Shown here: in pieces, positions 17,014-26,248 of the stretch | Numbering within the stretch: position 1 is the first letter of the stretch | Layout: every line of letters begins with the position of its first letter | NCBI RefSeq assembly: GCF_905232215.1 | Contig: NZ_CAJNKE010000010.1 | Location: forward strand, 1-49,556 | Reading direction: 5' to 3' | From: Burkholderia sp. LMG 13014 | GTDB taxonomy: Bacteria; Pseudomonadota; Gammaproteobacteria; Burkholderiales; Burkholderiaceae | Length of the DNA stretch: 49,556 nucleotides | The notes under the pieces: model-generated | What the model was told of the DNA's origin: nothing | Database searches by the model: none | What the model saw: only the letters and a program-made list of their open reading frames with translations | Position numbers and translations under genes: made by a program

Positions 17014-18627
17014 ATGACTACTCAAGACCTGACCTTCGATTACGTCGTCATCGGCGCGGGTTCCGCCGGTTGCGTCGTGGCCGCGCGGCTGATCCAGCAG
17101 AATGCCGGTTCGGTGTTGCTGCTGGAGGCCGGCACGCGCGACGACAATCCGTTTCACCGGATTCCGGGCGGCGTGATGCAGGTGTTCCAGAAGAAATCGT
17201 GGCCCTACATGACCGAGCCGCAGCCGAACGCGAACGGCCGCAGCATGATCATCGCGCAGGGCAAGGTGCTGGGCGGCGGCAGTTCCGTCAACGGCATGAT
17301 CTATATCCGCGGGCAGCGCGAGGACTACGACGACTGGGCAACGCAGTGGGGATGCACGGACTGGCGCTACGACGACGTGCTGCCGTATTTCAGGAAGGCG
17401 GAAGCGAACGAAAGCCTGGGGCCCGCGTATCACGGCCAGACCGGCCCGCTGCCCGTCAGCGAGAACCGCTATCGCCATCCGTTGACGGCCGCGTTCATCC
17501 GGGCCGGGCAGGAAATGGGGTTGCCCTACGTCAACGATTTCAACGGCGAAGTGCAGCAGGGCATCGGCTATTACCAGACGACGACGCGCAACGGCGAACG
17601 CGCGAGCACCGCGCAGACCTATCTGGCATCGGTGCGCAACGATGCGAAGCTGAAGGTCGTGACCGGCGCGCTCGTGCACCGGATCCGGACCGATGCGGGG
17701 CGTGCGGTCGCGGTCGAATTCAGCGAGGGCGGCAATGCGCCCGCGTCGGTGCGTGTGCGCAACGAGGTCGTCGTGAGCGCGGGAGCGATCGGGAGTCCGA
17801 AGGTGCTGATGCTGTCCGGCATCGGGCCGGCGGAGCATCTCGCCGCGCTCGGGATCGATACGGTTGCCGCGTTGCCGGCCGGGCAGAATTTCCACGACCA
17901 TCTGCACATGTCGGTACAGGCGTCGATTCGCACGCCGACGAGCCTCTACGGCGAGAACACGGGGCTTCGCGCGATGCGCCATTTCCTGCAATGGAAGTGC
18001 TTCAGGAGCGGCCTGCTGACCAGCAACATCCTCGAAGGCGGTGCCTTCATCGACACGCAGGGCACCGGGCGGCCCGATGTCCAGTTCCATTTCCTGCCGC
18101 TGCTCGACAATTTCGACAATACGCCGGGCGAGAAGCCGCCGGCGAGCGAGCACGGCATGTCGGTCAAGGTCGGCCATCTGCAACCGAAATCGCGCGGGCA
18201 GGTGCGGTTGCGCAGCAAGGATCCGGCGGACCTTCCGACGATCGATGCGAACTTCCTGAGCGACCCGGCCGACCTCGACGGCCAGATCCGGGCCGTTCAG
18301 GCCGGGCTCAGGATCCTGCAGGCGAAGGCGCTCCAGGCGCACGTGAAGGAAATCGTTGCGCCGGCCCGGATCGATCCGGACGATCTGCCGGCGCTCGAGC
18401 GATTCGTGCGGCAGGACATCAAGACCGTCTATCACCCGGCCGGCACCTGCAGGATGGGCACGGATCCGCGCACGTCGGTCGTCGACCAGAAGACGCTGCG
18501 CGTACACGGCTTCTCGAATCTGCGCGTGATCGATTGCTCGGTCTGCCCGCAGGTGCCGAGCGGCAATACCAATGCGCCGGCGATCATGATCGGCGAACGC
18601 GGCGCCGATCTGCTGCTCGGACGATGA
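17014..18627 (+). CDS. GMC-family FAD oxidoreductase (choline/alcohol dehydrogenase-like)
   Basis: 537 aa. The N-terminal dinucleotide fold is VVIGAGSAGCVVAARL. GGGSSVNGMIYIRGQREDYD is the GMC signature 1 region and SAGAIGSPKVLMLSGIGP is signature 2. The C-terminal catalytic region has TVYHPAGTCRMG with the His, and PSGNTNAPAIMIGE with the Asn. The enzyme oxidises a primary alcohol to an aldehyde and passes electrons to the respiratory chain or oxygen. The ATG at 17014 is chosen because the conserved fold starts right after it; an in-frame extension to 16855 would overlap the aldehyde dehydrogenase. It probably forms an operon with that gene. A stem-loop follows the stop. Confidence 0.92.
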   Translation: MTTQDLTFDYVVIGAGSAGCVVAARLIQQNAGSVLLLEAGTRDDNPFHRIPGGVMQVFQKKSWPYMTEPQPNANGRSMIIAQGKVLGGGSSVNGMIYIRGQREDYDDWATQWGCTDWRYDDVLPYFRKAEANESLGPAYHGQTGPLPVSENRYRHPLTAAFIRAGQEMGLPYVNDFNGEVQQGIGYYQTTTRNGERASTAQTYLASVRNDAKLKVVTGALVHRIRTDAGRAVAVEFSEGGNAPASVRVRNEVVVSAGAIGSPKVLMLSGIGPAEHLAALGIDTVAALPAGQNFHDHLHMSVQASIRTPTSLYGENTGLRAMRHFLQWKCFRSGLLTSNILEGGAFIDTQGTGRPDVQFHFLPLLDNFDNTPGEKPPASEHGMSVKVGHLQPKSRGQVRLRSKDPADLPTIDANFLSDPADLDGQIRAVQAGLRILQAKALQAHVKEIVAPARIDPDDLPALERFVRQDIKTVYHPAGTCRMGTDPRTSVVDQKTLRVHGFSNLRVIDCSVCPQVPSGNTNAPAIMIGERGADLLLGR

Positions 18628-18631
18628 AACG

Positions 18632-18662
18632 GGCGGCGCAGGGATGACCTGCGCCGCCTTCG
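18632..18662 (+). terminator. strong hairpin between convergent genes
   Basis: GGCGGCGCAGG-GATGA-CCTGCGCCGCC is a perfect 11-bp stem followed by TT. It lies four bases after the GMC stop codon, between that gene and the convergent SphA-like gene. The T-tract is short, so termination may be partial. Confidence 0.6.
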
Positions 18663-18694
18663 CGTCGGGCGATGCCGACGCGAATCCGTTCGAA

Positions 18695-19582
18695 TCAGAG
18701 CGGAAACACGGCCTTGAGCCAGAACGCCGCGCCTTCCGGGCGATTTCTCACATCGGTTTCCATCTGGTATTTGGCGGTCACGAACCAGCCCTTCCCGCTG
18801 TCGTACTTGATCGACGGGCCGATCGCGAACGAACGGCCGCGATTGCCGGCGATGGTGTGCCCAGCCTGCGAATCGTCCGTCATCTGCCGGTAGACATAGC
18901 CGCCCGCGCCGACCGTCAGCCCGTTGCCGAAACCCCAGCCCGCCGAATAGTCGACGATGAATTCCTGGCCGGACTGGTAGTCCGTCGCATGGTTGCGCTG
19001 GTTGAAGGTCCACATGAGCTTCGCGTCGAACACCGGCCCGGTACGGCCGCCGTACGAGATGCCGGCGATCGGCTGGATCGCCCAGTAGTTCCGGCCGATG
19101 TTGGCCAGGTCGCTTTTGTCGTAGCGGCCCGTCGGCGCGAAGAAATCGACGGCGAGCAGCGTGTGCAGCGTCGGCGTGACGTGCCAGCCGAGCGCCGGCC
19201 CGAACGTCATGTCGCCGACGCCGGTCCGCCGTTGCGATTGCCCGCCCGCGTGCACGTCGAGCGTGACGAGCGGAAGCAGCGCATGCATGGCCAGCGACGC
19301 GCCGGCAAACGTGTAAGGCGTCACCCACACGATCCGCGGCGTCACCGAATAAGCGGTGATGCTGAAGTCCGGCGGCGCGACGTTGCGGCCGTCGTTGTCG
19401 CGCAGTTCGCCGGCGTGATAGCGCTCCGCGTAGATCAGCGCATAGAGCCCCGGCGGCGGCAGTGCGCAGCACAGGTAGCCCTCCGCCCCGGTCGGGTAGA
19501 CGGAGCCGCCGCCTTCGGTTGCGTGAGCGCCGTGCGCGACCGCGAGCGCGGACAGCATCACGGAAAGGGATCGTCGTTTCAT
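18695..19582 (-). CDS. SphA-like outer-membrane protein (phenol MetA-pathway family)
   Basis: 295 aa. A signal peptide ends at about residue 22 (AHGAHA-TEGG). The mature part starts with TEGGGSVYPTGAEGY, the usual opening of SphA/MetA-family beta-barrel proteins. Alternating aromatic strands run to the terminal VFPL, with FFAPTGRYD and GYVYRQMTDD as family-like blocks. These proteins are thought to help hydrophobic substrates cross the outer membrane; P. aeruginosa SphA is induced by sphingosine. GGAGGAG precedes the ATG at 19582. It is divergent from an AraC regulator, as sphA is from sphR, and convergent with the GMC operon. Confidence 0.82.
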   Translation of the reverse strand: MKRRSLSVMLSALAVAHGAHATEGGGSVYPTGAEGYLCCALPPPGLYALIYAERYHAGELRDNDGRNVAPPDFSITAYSVTPRIVWVTPYTFAGASLAMHALLPLVTLDVHAGGQSQRRTGVGDMTFGPALGWHVTPTLHTLLAVDFFAPTGRYDKSDLANIGRNYWAIQPIAGISYGGRTGPVFDAKLMWTFNQRNHATDYQSGQEFIVDYSAGWGFGNGLTVGAGGYVYRQMTDDSQAGHTIAGNRGRSFAIGPSIKYDSGKGWFVTAKYQMETDVRNRPEGAAFWLKAVFPL

Positions 19583-20001
19583 CGTTTGTCTCCTCCTGCG
19601 GCGCGTGAGCGGCCGCCGTTTGTCTTTGGGCGGGGGGCGTGGCGGCATGGGCCGGTTGCGTGAAGCCCGGCCGAAAGCCGGTTTCCGCCCGTCAGCAGGG
19701 TGCCGCGCCAGTTTCCCGCTCGCATGTGTTTGCGTGCAGAGCCATCAGGAGTGCGGTGCATCTAGGTGAAATCTTTACTGCGTCAGGTAACGTTCCGGCT
19801 GCGCATGGGAGTTATGCGAATGTTTTTTTGCGTCGACGCGCCGTACGCTACGATCCGATCCCCTCTCATCGACGCTTGCCGAGCGTGTCGCCGCACACGA
19901 GCGGAAGTCGGGCGAGTCGATCGTCGTGCCCGCTGCATGCGCATGCAGGCGGCCAGGCAATGGACGTATTTGAAAGCCGGATATTTCTGGAGGCGAACGT
20001 C
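19583..20001. other. divergent promoter region between SphA-like and AraC genes
   Basis: About 420 bases with no gene. It must carry the promoters of both divergent genes and probably the AraC-family binding sites; I could not identify a clear repeated site by eye. Confidence 0.5.
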
Positions 20002-20976
20002 ATGATCGATTCGGGATCGCATCCGCCGCTGCGGGAGGGCGCGCTATCGTGCTGGTCGGAGCAGATCCGGCATCGGTTCTTTCCGCTGGAGCTCAACGCC
20101 GGCGCGTCCGGCGAATTCGACGCAAACGTCGACGTGTTCGATCATGCGCGCTGCCGCGTGGCGCGCATTTCGGCAAGCGCGCATAGCGCCTCCATCGGAC
20201 GCGACGCCTGCAAGACGCTGAAGCACCGCTACGTCAAGGTGATCTGGCAACTGAGCGGCGTGGCGAGACTCGAGCAGGGCGCGTGCGAAGTGGTCGTGCC
20301 GCCCGGGCATTTCATGCTGTACGAGGCGAGCAGCCCGTACTGGATTCAAAGCGACGCACACGGCGAATTCGTCACGATGCTGTGCGAAGTGGCCGATCAT
20401 GACGCGCTGCTGACGTTGGCCCGGCACGCGATCGGCCGCGCGATGCCGACGACGGGCGGCGCGGCCGTGGCGCTCGCCAGCCTGCAGGCGATGATTGGCG
20501 AAGGTCGGCGCATGAATCCGCGCAGCCGCTTCGGCGTGCTGGAACTGGTGGCGACGTTGCTCGCCGAGGCGATCGATTTCACGGACGGCACGGCGCCCGC
20601 TTCGCGGCGCAAGATCCGCGAGACGTTGCTGCGCGACGCGCAGCAATACATTCATCGGCATCTGGATGACGGCGAACTGTCGCCCGATCGCATTGCGGCC
20701 GCATTGAAGGTATGCCGCCGCACGCTTTACCAGGCGTTCGAATCGATCGGCGAGCGGCCGCAGGCAATGATCCAGCGCCTGCGGCTCGAGAAGTGCCACG
20801 AAGTGCTGTCGCAGACCGGCGCCGACGGGGCGAGCATTACGCGTCTCGCGCTGCAGTCGGGGTTCTCCGATCCGGCATATTTCGCGCGCCTGTTTCGCAG
20901 GCGCTTCGGGGTCACGCCGTCGCAATGTCGGGATGCGGCGATGCAGGATGGCGGCGCCGAGGAATCGTTGGGGTAG
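20002..20976 (+). CDS. AraC-family transcriptional regulator, SphR-like by position
   Basis: 324 aa. The N-terminal part (residues 15-200) is the ligand-binding domain of the AraC-binding-like type, with RYVKVIWQLSGVARLEQG and GHFMLYEASSPYWI. The C-terminal 100 residues form the double HTH: LSPDRIAAALKVCRRTLYQA, then ITRLALQSGFSDPAYFARLF, then RRRFGVTPSQCR. The ATG at 20002 follows TGGAGGCGAACGTC and is preferred over the in-frame ATG at 19960, which has no ribosome site. It is divergent from the SphA-like gene. It probably activates that gene and perhaps the aldehyde dehydrogenase/GMC operon. Confidence 0.88.
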   Translation: MIDSGSHPPLREGALSCWSEQIRHRFFPLELNAGASGEFDANVDVFDHARCRVARISASAHSASIGRDACKTLKHRYVKVIWQLSGVARLEQGACEVVVPPGHFMLYEASSPYWIQSDAHGEFVTMLCEVADHDALLTLARHAIGRAMPTTGGAAVALASLQAMIGEGRRMNPRSRFGVLELVATLLAEAIDFTDGTAPASRRKIRETLLRDAQQYIHRHLDDGELSPDRIAAALKVCRRTLYQAFESIGERPQAMIQRLRLEKCHEVLSQTGADGASITRLALQSGFSDPAYFARLFRRRFGVTPSQCRDAAMQDGGAEESLG

Positions 20977-21125
20977 CAGCGGTTACGTTCCTCCATGCTT
21001 CGCGATTGGGATCGGTGGGTGGCCGGCCGCGTGTAACGACAAGGGCGGCAGGGGGCTGGCACCGCCCCCGCGTTGTCAGGCGAGCCGGCCGCAGGATCGC
21101 CGACAGGACTCGCCGGAGCGACGGC

Positions 21126-22217
21126 CTAGAACCGCGTGCTGAACCCGATCCGCGCGATCGACTGCAGCGCGCCGCTCGACGCGCCGTTCGCATCCATCAC
21201 GCCGTTGATCTGCGCGTTGCTGCCGTGGTTCGCGCGCTGATGCACGCCCGCCACGTACGCCATCGTGCGCTTCGACAGCCAGTACTGGACGGCGGCCAGG
21301 AACTGGTGCGCGTGCGCGTTGTCGAGCGTGTCGTTGCCCTTCATGTACGTGTAGCTCGCGCCGATCACCCATGCCGGCGACGGTCGCCATGCGGCGCCGG
21401 CTTCCGCCGACCACGCGCCCGCGCCGTTCTGCGCGTTGCGCACGGTCGTGAAGAGCGCTTTCCCCGTGACCGTGCCGAGCGTGTAGTGCACGCCCGCGCC
21501 CCAGTTGCGCACGCTGGTCGGCGGCAGCCCGTCCGTCGCGCCGTACTTCTGGTTCGTATAGGCCGCGCCGGCGCCGAACGGGCCGTTGTCGTAGCTCGCG
21601 CCGACGCTGACCGTGTTGTTCGCGCCGACCGACCCCGCGACGTTCCCGAAACCGTACAGCGCGCCGAAGGTCAGGCCCGACAGCGACGGGCTCGTGTACT
21701 TGACCGAATTGGCCACGCGATTGCTGCCCGCGACGCGATCCCAGTCGAATGCGCCGGTCGGGTTGTTCGGCAACGCGAGCTTGTCGAACGGGCCGTTGCG
21801 AAAGCCGTACAGGCCGACGAGATCCTGCGCGATCTCGTTGCCGCTCGCGGCCAGCGCGTCGACCATGAACTCGTACTGGTTGCCGAGCGTCAGCGTGCCG
21901 TACCGGTCGTTCTGCAGCCCGACATAGGCCTGGCGCGCGAACAGCCCGCCGCCGATGATCGAGCCGTTGCCGAGCGAATATTGGTTGACGAGCCGGAAGA
22001 TCGCGCGCGTGCCCGCGCCGAGATCCTCCTTGCCTTCGAAACCGAGCAGGTTCGGGAAGAAGATGTTGTCGTCGAACTTCGCGGCGCCGTGGCCGCCTTG
22101 ATTGCTGACATAGCTGATGCCGGCATCCATCAACCCGAACATCGTCACGCTGCTCTGCGCGAACGATGCGGCGGGAAGGGCGCATGCCGCAAGCGCCAGA
22201 AGGGTCTTTTTCGTCAT
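21126..22217 (-). CDS. outer-membrane porin (Gram-negative porin family)
   Basis: 363 aa. A signal peptide ends at ASFA (about residue 20), and the mature start is QSSVTMFGLMDAGISYVSNQ. Porin strands include FEGKEDLGAGTRAIFRL and YGTLTLGNQYEFM, and the C-terminus RIGFSTRF ends in Phe for outer-membrane assembly. It forms a trimeric channel. GAGGAG lies ten bases before the ATG at 22217. It lies 174 bases downstream of the SDR gene on the same strand and may be cotranscribed with the catabolic operon, so it could be a substrate-specific entry port. A GGGGGC/GCCCCC stem at 21051-21069 follows the stop. Confidence 0.93.
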   Translation of the reverse strand: MTKKTLLALAACALPAASFAQSSVTMFGLMDAGISYVSNQGGHGAAKFDDNIFFPNLLGFEGKEDLGAGTRAIFRLVNQYSLGNGSIIGGGLFARQAYVGLQNDRYGTLTLGNQYEFMVDALAASGNEIAQDLVGLYGFRNGPFDKLALPNNPTGAFDWDRVAGSNRVANSVKYTSPSLSGLTFGALYGFGNVAGSVGANNTVSVGASYDNGPFGAGAAYTNQKYGATDGLPPTSVRNWGAGVHYTLGTVTGKALFTTVRNAQNGAGAWSAEAGAAWRPSPAWVIGASYTYMKGNDTLDNAHAHQFLAAVQYWLSKRTMAYVAGVHQRANHGSNAQINGVMDANGASSGALQSIARIGFSTRF

Positions 22218-22391
22218 CTCCAATGTGCTCCTCACATGTTTCCGATCGGGTCGGATATTTTTGATTGGACTACTGATTGATATGAATAAACCTGAACCGG
22301 AGAATCCCGGTTCAGCGGCAACCGAAAGAAACCGGTGCACGGCGGGCATCGTCAGCAATCGCCTGCCCGCCGATGCCCGTTGAACAGCGCG

Positions 22392-23114
22392 CTAGACCGT
22401 CGAATACCCGCCATCGACCGGCACGATCGCCCCGGTCACGAATGACGCACCGGGCGAGCACAGGAACAGGATCACGTCCGCGACTTCGTCGGCCGTGCCC
22501 CAGCGCCCGAGCGGCGTGCGCTCGAGGATGCGGCGCGACGCCTGCGTGTCGGCCATCAGGCCGCTGCTGAGCGGTGTGTCGATCCAGCCGGGTGCGACCG
22601 CGTTCACGCGAATGCCGCGATCTGCCCACGCCTGCGCAAGCGAGCGCGTGAGCTGCGCGATGCCGCCCTTGCTCGCGCTGTACGCGGGGCGGTCCTTGCT
22701 GCCGAAGTACGTGTACATCGACGCGACATTGACGATGCTGCCGCCGTGTGCCGACAGCGCCGGCCGTGCGGCGTCGGATGCCCGCATCACCGACGTCAGG
22801 TTCACGTTCAGCACGCGCTCGAACTGGTCCATCCGGTACTCGTCCGCGTGCCGGCTGATGCCGACGCCGTTGACGAGCACGTCGAGCCGCGGCAGCGCCG
22901 CGATCGTGCGCGTCAGCGCATCGCTGTCGGTCACGTCGAGTGCCACGCACCGGATGCCCGCATGCACGGGCGCATGCGGGCCGGCCGCATCGAGCCCGAG
23001 CGCGACGACCGACGCGCCGGCCTCCGCGAAGCGCAGCGCCGTGCGCGCACCGATGCCCGATGTGCCGCCCGTCACGACGACGGACTGTCCCTCATACGCC
23101 CACTGACGACTCAT
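22392..23114 (-). CDS. short-chain dehydrogenase/reductase
   Basis: 240 aa, classical [11 protein letters not shown] binds the NAD(P) cofactor, NGVGISR is the NNAG-equivalent, [20 protein letters not shown] carries the catalytic Ser and Tyr, and Lys follows in YxxxK. PGWIDTPL is also conserved. The acidic/basic residue after strand 2 is not diagnostic enough to say NAD or NADP. The ATG at 23114 has GGGAG eight bases upstream, and it overlaps the end of the zinc alcohol dehydrogenase by 23 bases, so the two are translationally linked. It is the last enzyme gene of the leftward catabolic operon. Confidence 0.91.
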   Translation of the reverse strand: MSRQWAYEGQSVVVTGGTSGIGARTALRFAEAGASVVALGLDAAGPHAPVHAGIRCVALDVTDSDALTRTIAALPRLDVLVNGVGISRHADEYRMDQFERVLNVNLTSVMRASDAARPALSAHGGSIVNVASMYTYFGSKDRPAYSASKGGIAQLTRSLAQAWADRGIRVNAVAPGWIDTPLSSGLMADTQASRRILERTPLGRWGTADEVADVILFLCSPGASFVTGAIVPVDGGYSTV

Positions 23115-24213
23115 GCTCGACACTCCCGATGGTATGTGCGCGACGGGCCGGCCGTTGCGCGGGTGAAACGAGGATCTTGATCTGCGCGCGGTCGGCGAGC
23201 AGCGCGTCGAAGCCGTCGGCGACGGCTTCTTCGAGCGACACGGTGCGCGTGACGATCGACGTGAGGTCGAGTGCGCCCGACGCGACGATACGCAGCAGGT
23301 CTTCGTACGCATGCCGGTAGCCGACGCTCGCCGTGAACGTCAGCTCGTCGTTGACCGCGCGGAACGCGTCGAAGCCGGCGTGCGGCATCAGCCCGACCAT
23401 CACGACGCGGCCGCCCTTGCGCAGCGCCTGCATCGCCGATTCGAACGTGGCCGGCAGCCCGGCCGCTTCGAAACTCGCGTCGACGCCGAGCCCGCCCGTG
23501 GCCGCGCGGATCGCGTCCTGCAGCGCGGGGGCACCGAGTGCCCGCGCATCGAACGTATGCGTCGCGCCGAAGCGCGCGGCTGCCGCAAGCCGTTCGGGCG
23601 ACACGTCGACAGCCACGATCGTCGTCGCCCCCTGCAGCTTCGCGAGCATGATCAGCAGCAGGCCGATCGGGCCGAGCCCGAACACCGCGCAGGTCTCGCC
23701 GAGCCGCAGTTCGCCCCGCCGCAACGCGTGCAACGCGACGGCGGCCGGCTCCATCACGGCGGCCTGTTCGAGACTGACGCCGTCAGGCAGGCGATGCAGC
23801 ATGTAGGCCGGCACGACCGCGAAGTCGGCCATCCCGCCGTCGCCCATCAGCCCGGCGAAGCCCATCGACACGCACAGGTTGTACGACCCCGAACGGCAGT
23901 ACGCGCACTGATGGCAGCGATACTCGGGCTCGACCGCGACGCGATCGCCCGCGCGCAGTGCCGTCACACCGTCGCCGACTTCGACGACGGTGCCGCAGAA
24001 CTCGTGGCCGAGCGTCAGCGGCGCGGTGCGGCGCGACAGCGGATGCGGCGTGTCGACCGGTATCGCATGCGGGCCGTCCGCATATTCGTGCAGGTCGCTG
24101 CCGCAGATCCCGCAATACGCGATCGCGATGCGCACGTCGCCGGGGCCGACGCGCGGCGTGTCGATTTCCACGAGACGGACGTCACGCGGGCCATGCCATT
24201 GAAGTGCCCGCAT
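23092..24213 (-). CDS. zinc-dependent alcohol dehydrogenase (butanediol/threonine dehydrogenase-like)
   Basis: 373 aa, medium-chain dehydrogenase. [11 protein letters not shown] and [12 protein letters not shown] carry the catalytic-zinc Cys, His and Glu. The structural-zinc cysteines are in [18 protein letters not shown]. The NAD fold is [16 protein letters not shown]. The order and spacing resemble 2,3-butanediol and L-threonine dehydrogenases, so a secondary alcohol next to an oxygenated carbon is a likely substrate. The last 20 residues extend past the usual end and overlap the SDR gene. The start is one base after the MFS stop codon, so it is part of a tight operon. Confidence 0.91.
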   Translation of the reverse strand: MRALQWHGPRDVRLVEIDTPRVGPGDVRIAIAYCGICGSDLHEYADGPHAIPVDTPHPLSRRTAPLTLGHEFCGTVVEVGDGVTALRAGDRVAVEPEYRCHQCAYCRSGSYNLCVSMGFAGLMGDGGMADFAVVPAYMLHRLPDGVSLEQAAVMEPAAVALHALRRGELRLGETCAVFGLGPIGLLLIMLAKLQGATTIVAVDVSPERLAAAARFGATHTFDARALGAPALQDAIRAATGGLGVDASFEAAGLPATFESAMQALRKGGRVVMVGLMPHAGFDAFRAVNDELTFTASVGYRHAYEDLLRIVASGALDLTSIVTRTVSLEEAVADGFDALLADRAQIKILVSPAQRPARRAHTIGSVEHESSVGV

Positions 24214-24214
24214 G

Positions 24215-25519
24215 TCAGCGCCCTCCGAGGTTCTGTGCATCGAGACGGCTCGCGGCCGTGCCGGCGAGCGCGCGCTTGCGCAGTACGGCGGGCGCGGTTT
24301 CGACGAGGCCGAACGACAGCACGCACGCGAGGATCGCGCCGGCAGCCGACGTCCACATCGCGAACTGCAGGCCGTACTTGTCCGCCGCGAAGCCGGCGAC
24401 GGTCGGTGCAACGAAGCCGCCGATCAGCTCGCCCGCGCCCATGATCAGGCCGAGCGCGCTGGCGATCGCGCGCGGCGGCACCGTTTCGGCGGGAATCGTC
24501 GCCATGAACAGCGTGAAGCAGCCGAGGCCCGTGTACGTGGCGAACACGAGTGCGCCGAGCGCCCACAGCGAGCCGGCCTGCATCATCACGATCGGGCACA
24601 CGGCCGCGATCAGCGCGAACGCGATCATCGTCGGCTTGCGGCCGATCCGGTCGGAGATCGCCGGCACCGCGAAGCCCCAGAACACCCACGCGGCGCCGAG
24701 GCAGGTCATCACGACGCCCATGTCGGCCGGCGACAGGTGGCGGCTTTCCACGAGGAACACCGGCGCGAACGAGATGATCACGATGAACCACGTGAGAAAG
24801 AAGCAGCTGATCAGCATGCAGAGCAGGATGTTGCGTTCCTTCAGCAGCGCCCAGCGGCTGACTGCCGCGCCGCTCGCGGCGGGCGCGCCGGTGGTATCGG
24901 CCTGCGCGTGCCGCACGCCGCCGGGCGGCACTTCGCGCACCCAGCGCCAGATGCAGAGCGCGATCAGGAAGCCCGGAACGCACGATACGTAGAACGCCTC
25001 GCGCCAGCCGTACGTGGTCGCGATGCCGATGACCACCGGCGGACCGATCATCGCGCCGAGCAGGCCGGCGGCGGAGCCTTGCAGCAGGCCCATGTTCAGC
25101 CCGCGGCGGCTCGGCGTCGAGCTTTCGACCATCAGCGATTGCGACAGCGGCAGCACGGGGCCTTCGGCGATGCCCATCAGCGCGCGGAACGCGATCAGGC
25201 TCGCGAAGCCGCCGACGAGCCCCGACAGCGCCGAACACACGGAAAAGCCGAGCACGGCCGCGATCAGCAGCGGCTTGCGCGTGCCGCGCGCGTCGGACCA
25301 CGCGCCGGTCGCGGCACCGGACAATGCCCACGTGAGCGCGAGCGCGGACGACACCATGCCGAGCTGCGTGTTCGTCAGATGCAGCTCGGCCGACATGAAC
25401 GGGAACAGGAACGACAGCGCGAGGCGGTCGAAGAACACGAAGCCGAACGTCATGAACAGGATCAGCAGCAGCCTGTTCTCGTACGTCCATGCGGAACGGG
25501 AGGAGGAAGGGGATGTCAT
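24215..25519 (-). CDS. MFS transporter (anion:cation symporter-like)
   Basis: 434 aa with 12 hydrophobic segments. The loop 2-3 motif is GAWSDARGTRKP, helix 4 has ALMGIAEGPVLPLSQSLMV and the loop 8-9 motif is ISDRIGRKP. The F-D-R sequence at the first helix (FVFFDRLALSFLFPFM) and the general pattern fit the ACS family, which takes up organic acids with protons. GAGG lies seven bases before the ATG at 25519. It lies between the cupin gene (18 bases upstream) and the zinc dehydrogenase (one-base gap), so it probably imports the substrate of this pathway. Confidence 0.9.
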   Translation of the reverse strand: MTSPSSSRSAWTYENRLLLILFMTFGFVFFDRLALSFLFPFMSAELHLTNTQLGMVSSALALTWALSGAATGAWSDARGTRKPLLIAAVLGFSVCSALSGLVGGFASLIAFRALMGIAEGPVLPLSQSLMVESSTPSRRGLNMGLLQGSAAGLLGAMIGPPVVIGIATTYGWREAFYVSCVPGFLIALCIWRWVREVPPGGVRHAQADTTGAPAASGAAVSRWALLKERNILLCMLISCFFLTWFIVIISFAPVFLVESRHLSPADMGVVMTCLGAAWVFWGFAVPAISDRIGRKPTMIAFALIAAVCPIVMMQAGSLWALGALVFATYTGLGCFTLFMATIPAETVPPRAIASALGLIMGAGELIGGFVAPTVAGFAADKYGLQFAMWTSAAGAILACVLSFGLVETAPAVLRKRALAGTAASRLDAQNLGGR

Positions 25520-25537
25520 GGTGAGCCTCGCCGCGCG

Positions 25538-26071
25538 TCAGCGGAACAGCTTCTCGATCGCTTGCGCGCCGAGGCCGACCTTCTCGTAATGCGCCTTGCA
25601 CATCGCGATGTACGAGTGCACGTCGAAGTAGCCGTCAGGATTGCCTTCTTCGTCGAGCCAGATCAGCGGCCCCTTGACGATGAAGAACGCGCGCATCGGC
25701 TCCGGGTGATCGAAGGCCACGAGCGTGTGGCCCTCGCCCGGCGTCTCGTACACGAAATCGCCGCGCGTCGCGGTCCACTCGTGCTCCAGATAACCCCACT
25801 TGCCTGACAGCGTGTAAGCGAATACCTCGTGCGGGTGATAGTGCCGGTTCACGAGCCCGGCTTCCTTTGCCATCAGGATGTCGCACCATTTGTTCTGCGA
25901 CGGCGAGATCCACAGCGGCCGCGACGAAACCGTTTCGGTGAACGGAACGTAATAGCGCTCGTCGTCGGTGGCCGCGTTCGGGATGTATGCTTCTGGCAGC
26001 GCATCGGGCTTGAACGGATTGGCAATCGGCGGGATGGTTTGCCAGAATTCGGCTACGGCTTGGTCGACCAC
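25538..26071 (-). CDS. cupin dioxygenase, 2,4'-dihydroxyacetophenone dioxygenase-like
   Basis: 177 aa, single cupin. HYHPHEVFAYTLSGKWGYLE holds the first cupin motif with metal-ligand His and Glu residues; the second motif region is YETPGEGHTLVAF with the further His. The C-terminal GNPDGYFDVHSYIAMCKAHY is typical of proteins annotated as 2,4'-dihydroxyacetophenone dioxygenase family. Those cleave the C-C bond of an alpha-hydroxyketone with O2, so a hydroxyketone intermediate is suggested here. The start is a GTG at 26071 with AAGGAG eight bases upstream. It is the first gene of the leftward operon and divergent from an AraC regulator. The exact substrate is not known. Confidence 0.8.
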   Translation of the reverse strand: MVDQAVAEFWQTIPPIANPFKPDALPEAYIPNAATDDERYYVPFTETVSSRPLWISPSQNKWCDILMAKEAGLVNRHYHPHEVFAYTLSGKWGYLEHEWTATRGDFVYETPGEGHTLVAFDHPEPMRAFFIVKGPLIWLDEEGNPDGYFDVHSYIAMCKAHYEKVGLGAQAIEKLFR

Positions 26072-26248
26072 GGTTCGTCTCCTTGTGTATGGGTGTCGTG
26101 GGCTCGACTTTAGCCAGCCGGTGCGCGCCGCTCTTGACTGGGCTGGACGAATTGCTTGATCGCGCCGGACATGGCGCCGCGCCAATATTCAGACGAATCA
26201 TTCCCCCAACCGTGCCGCTCCGCACGACAGGCGCCAGCAGGAGGCGAC

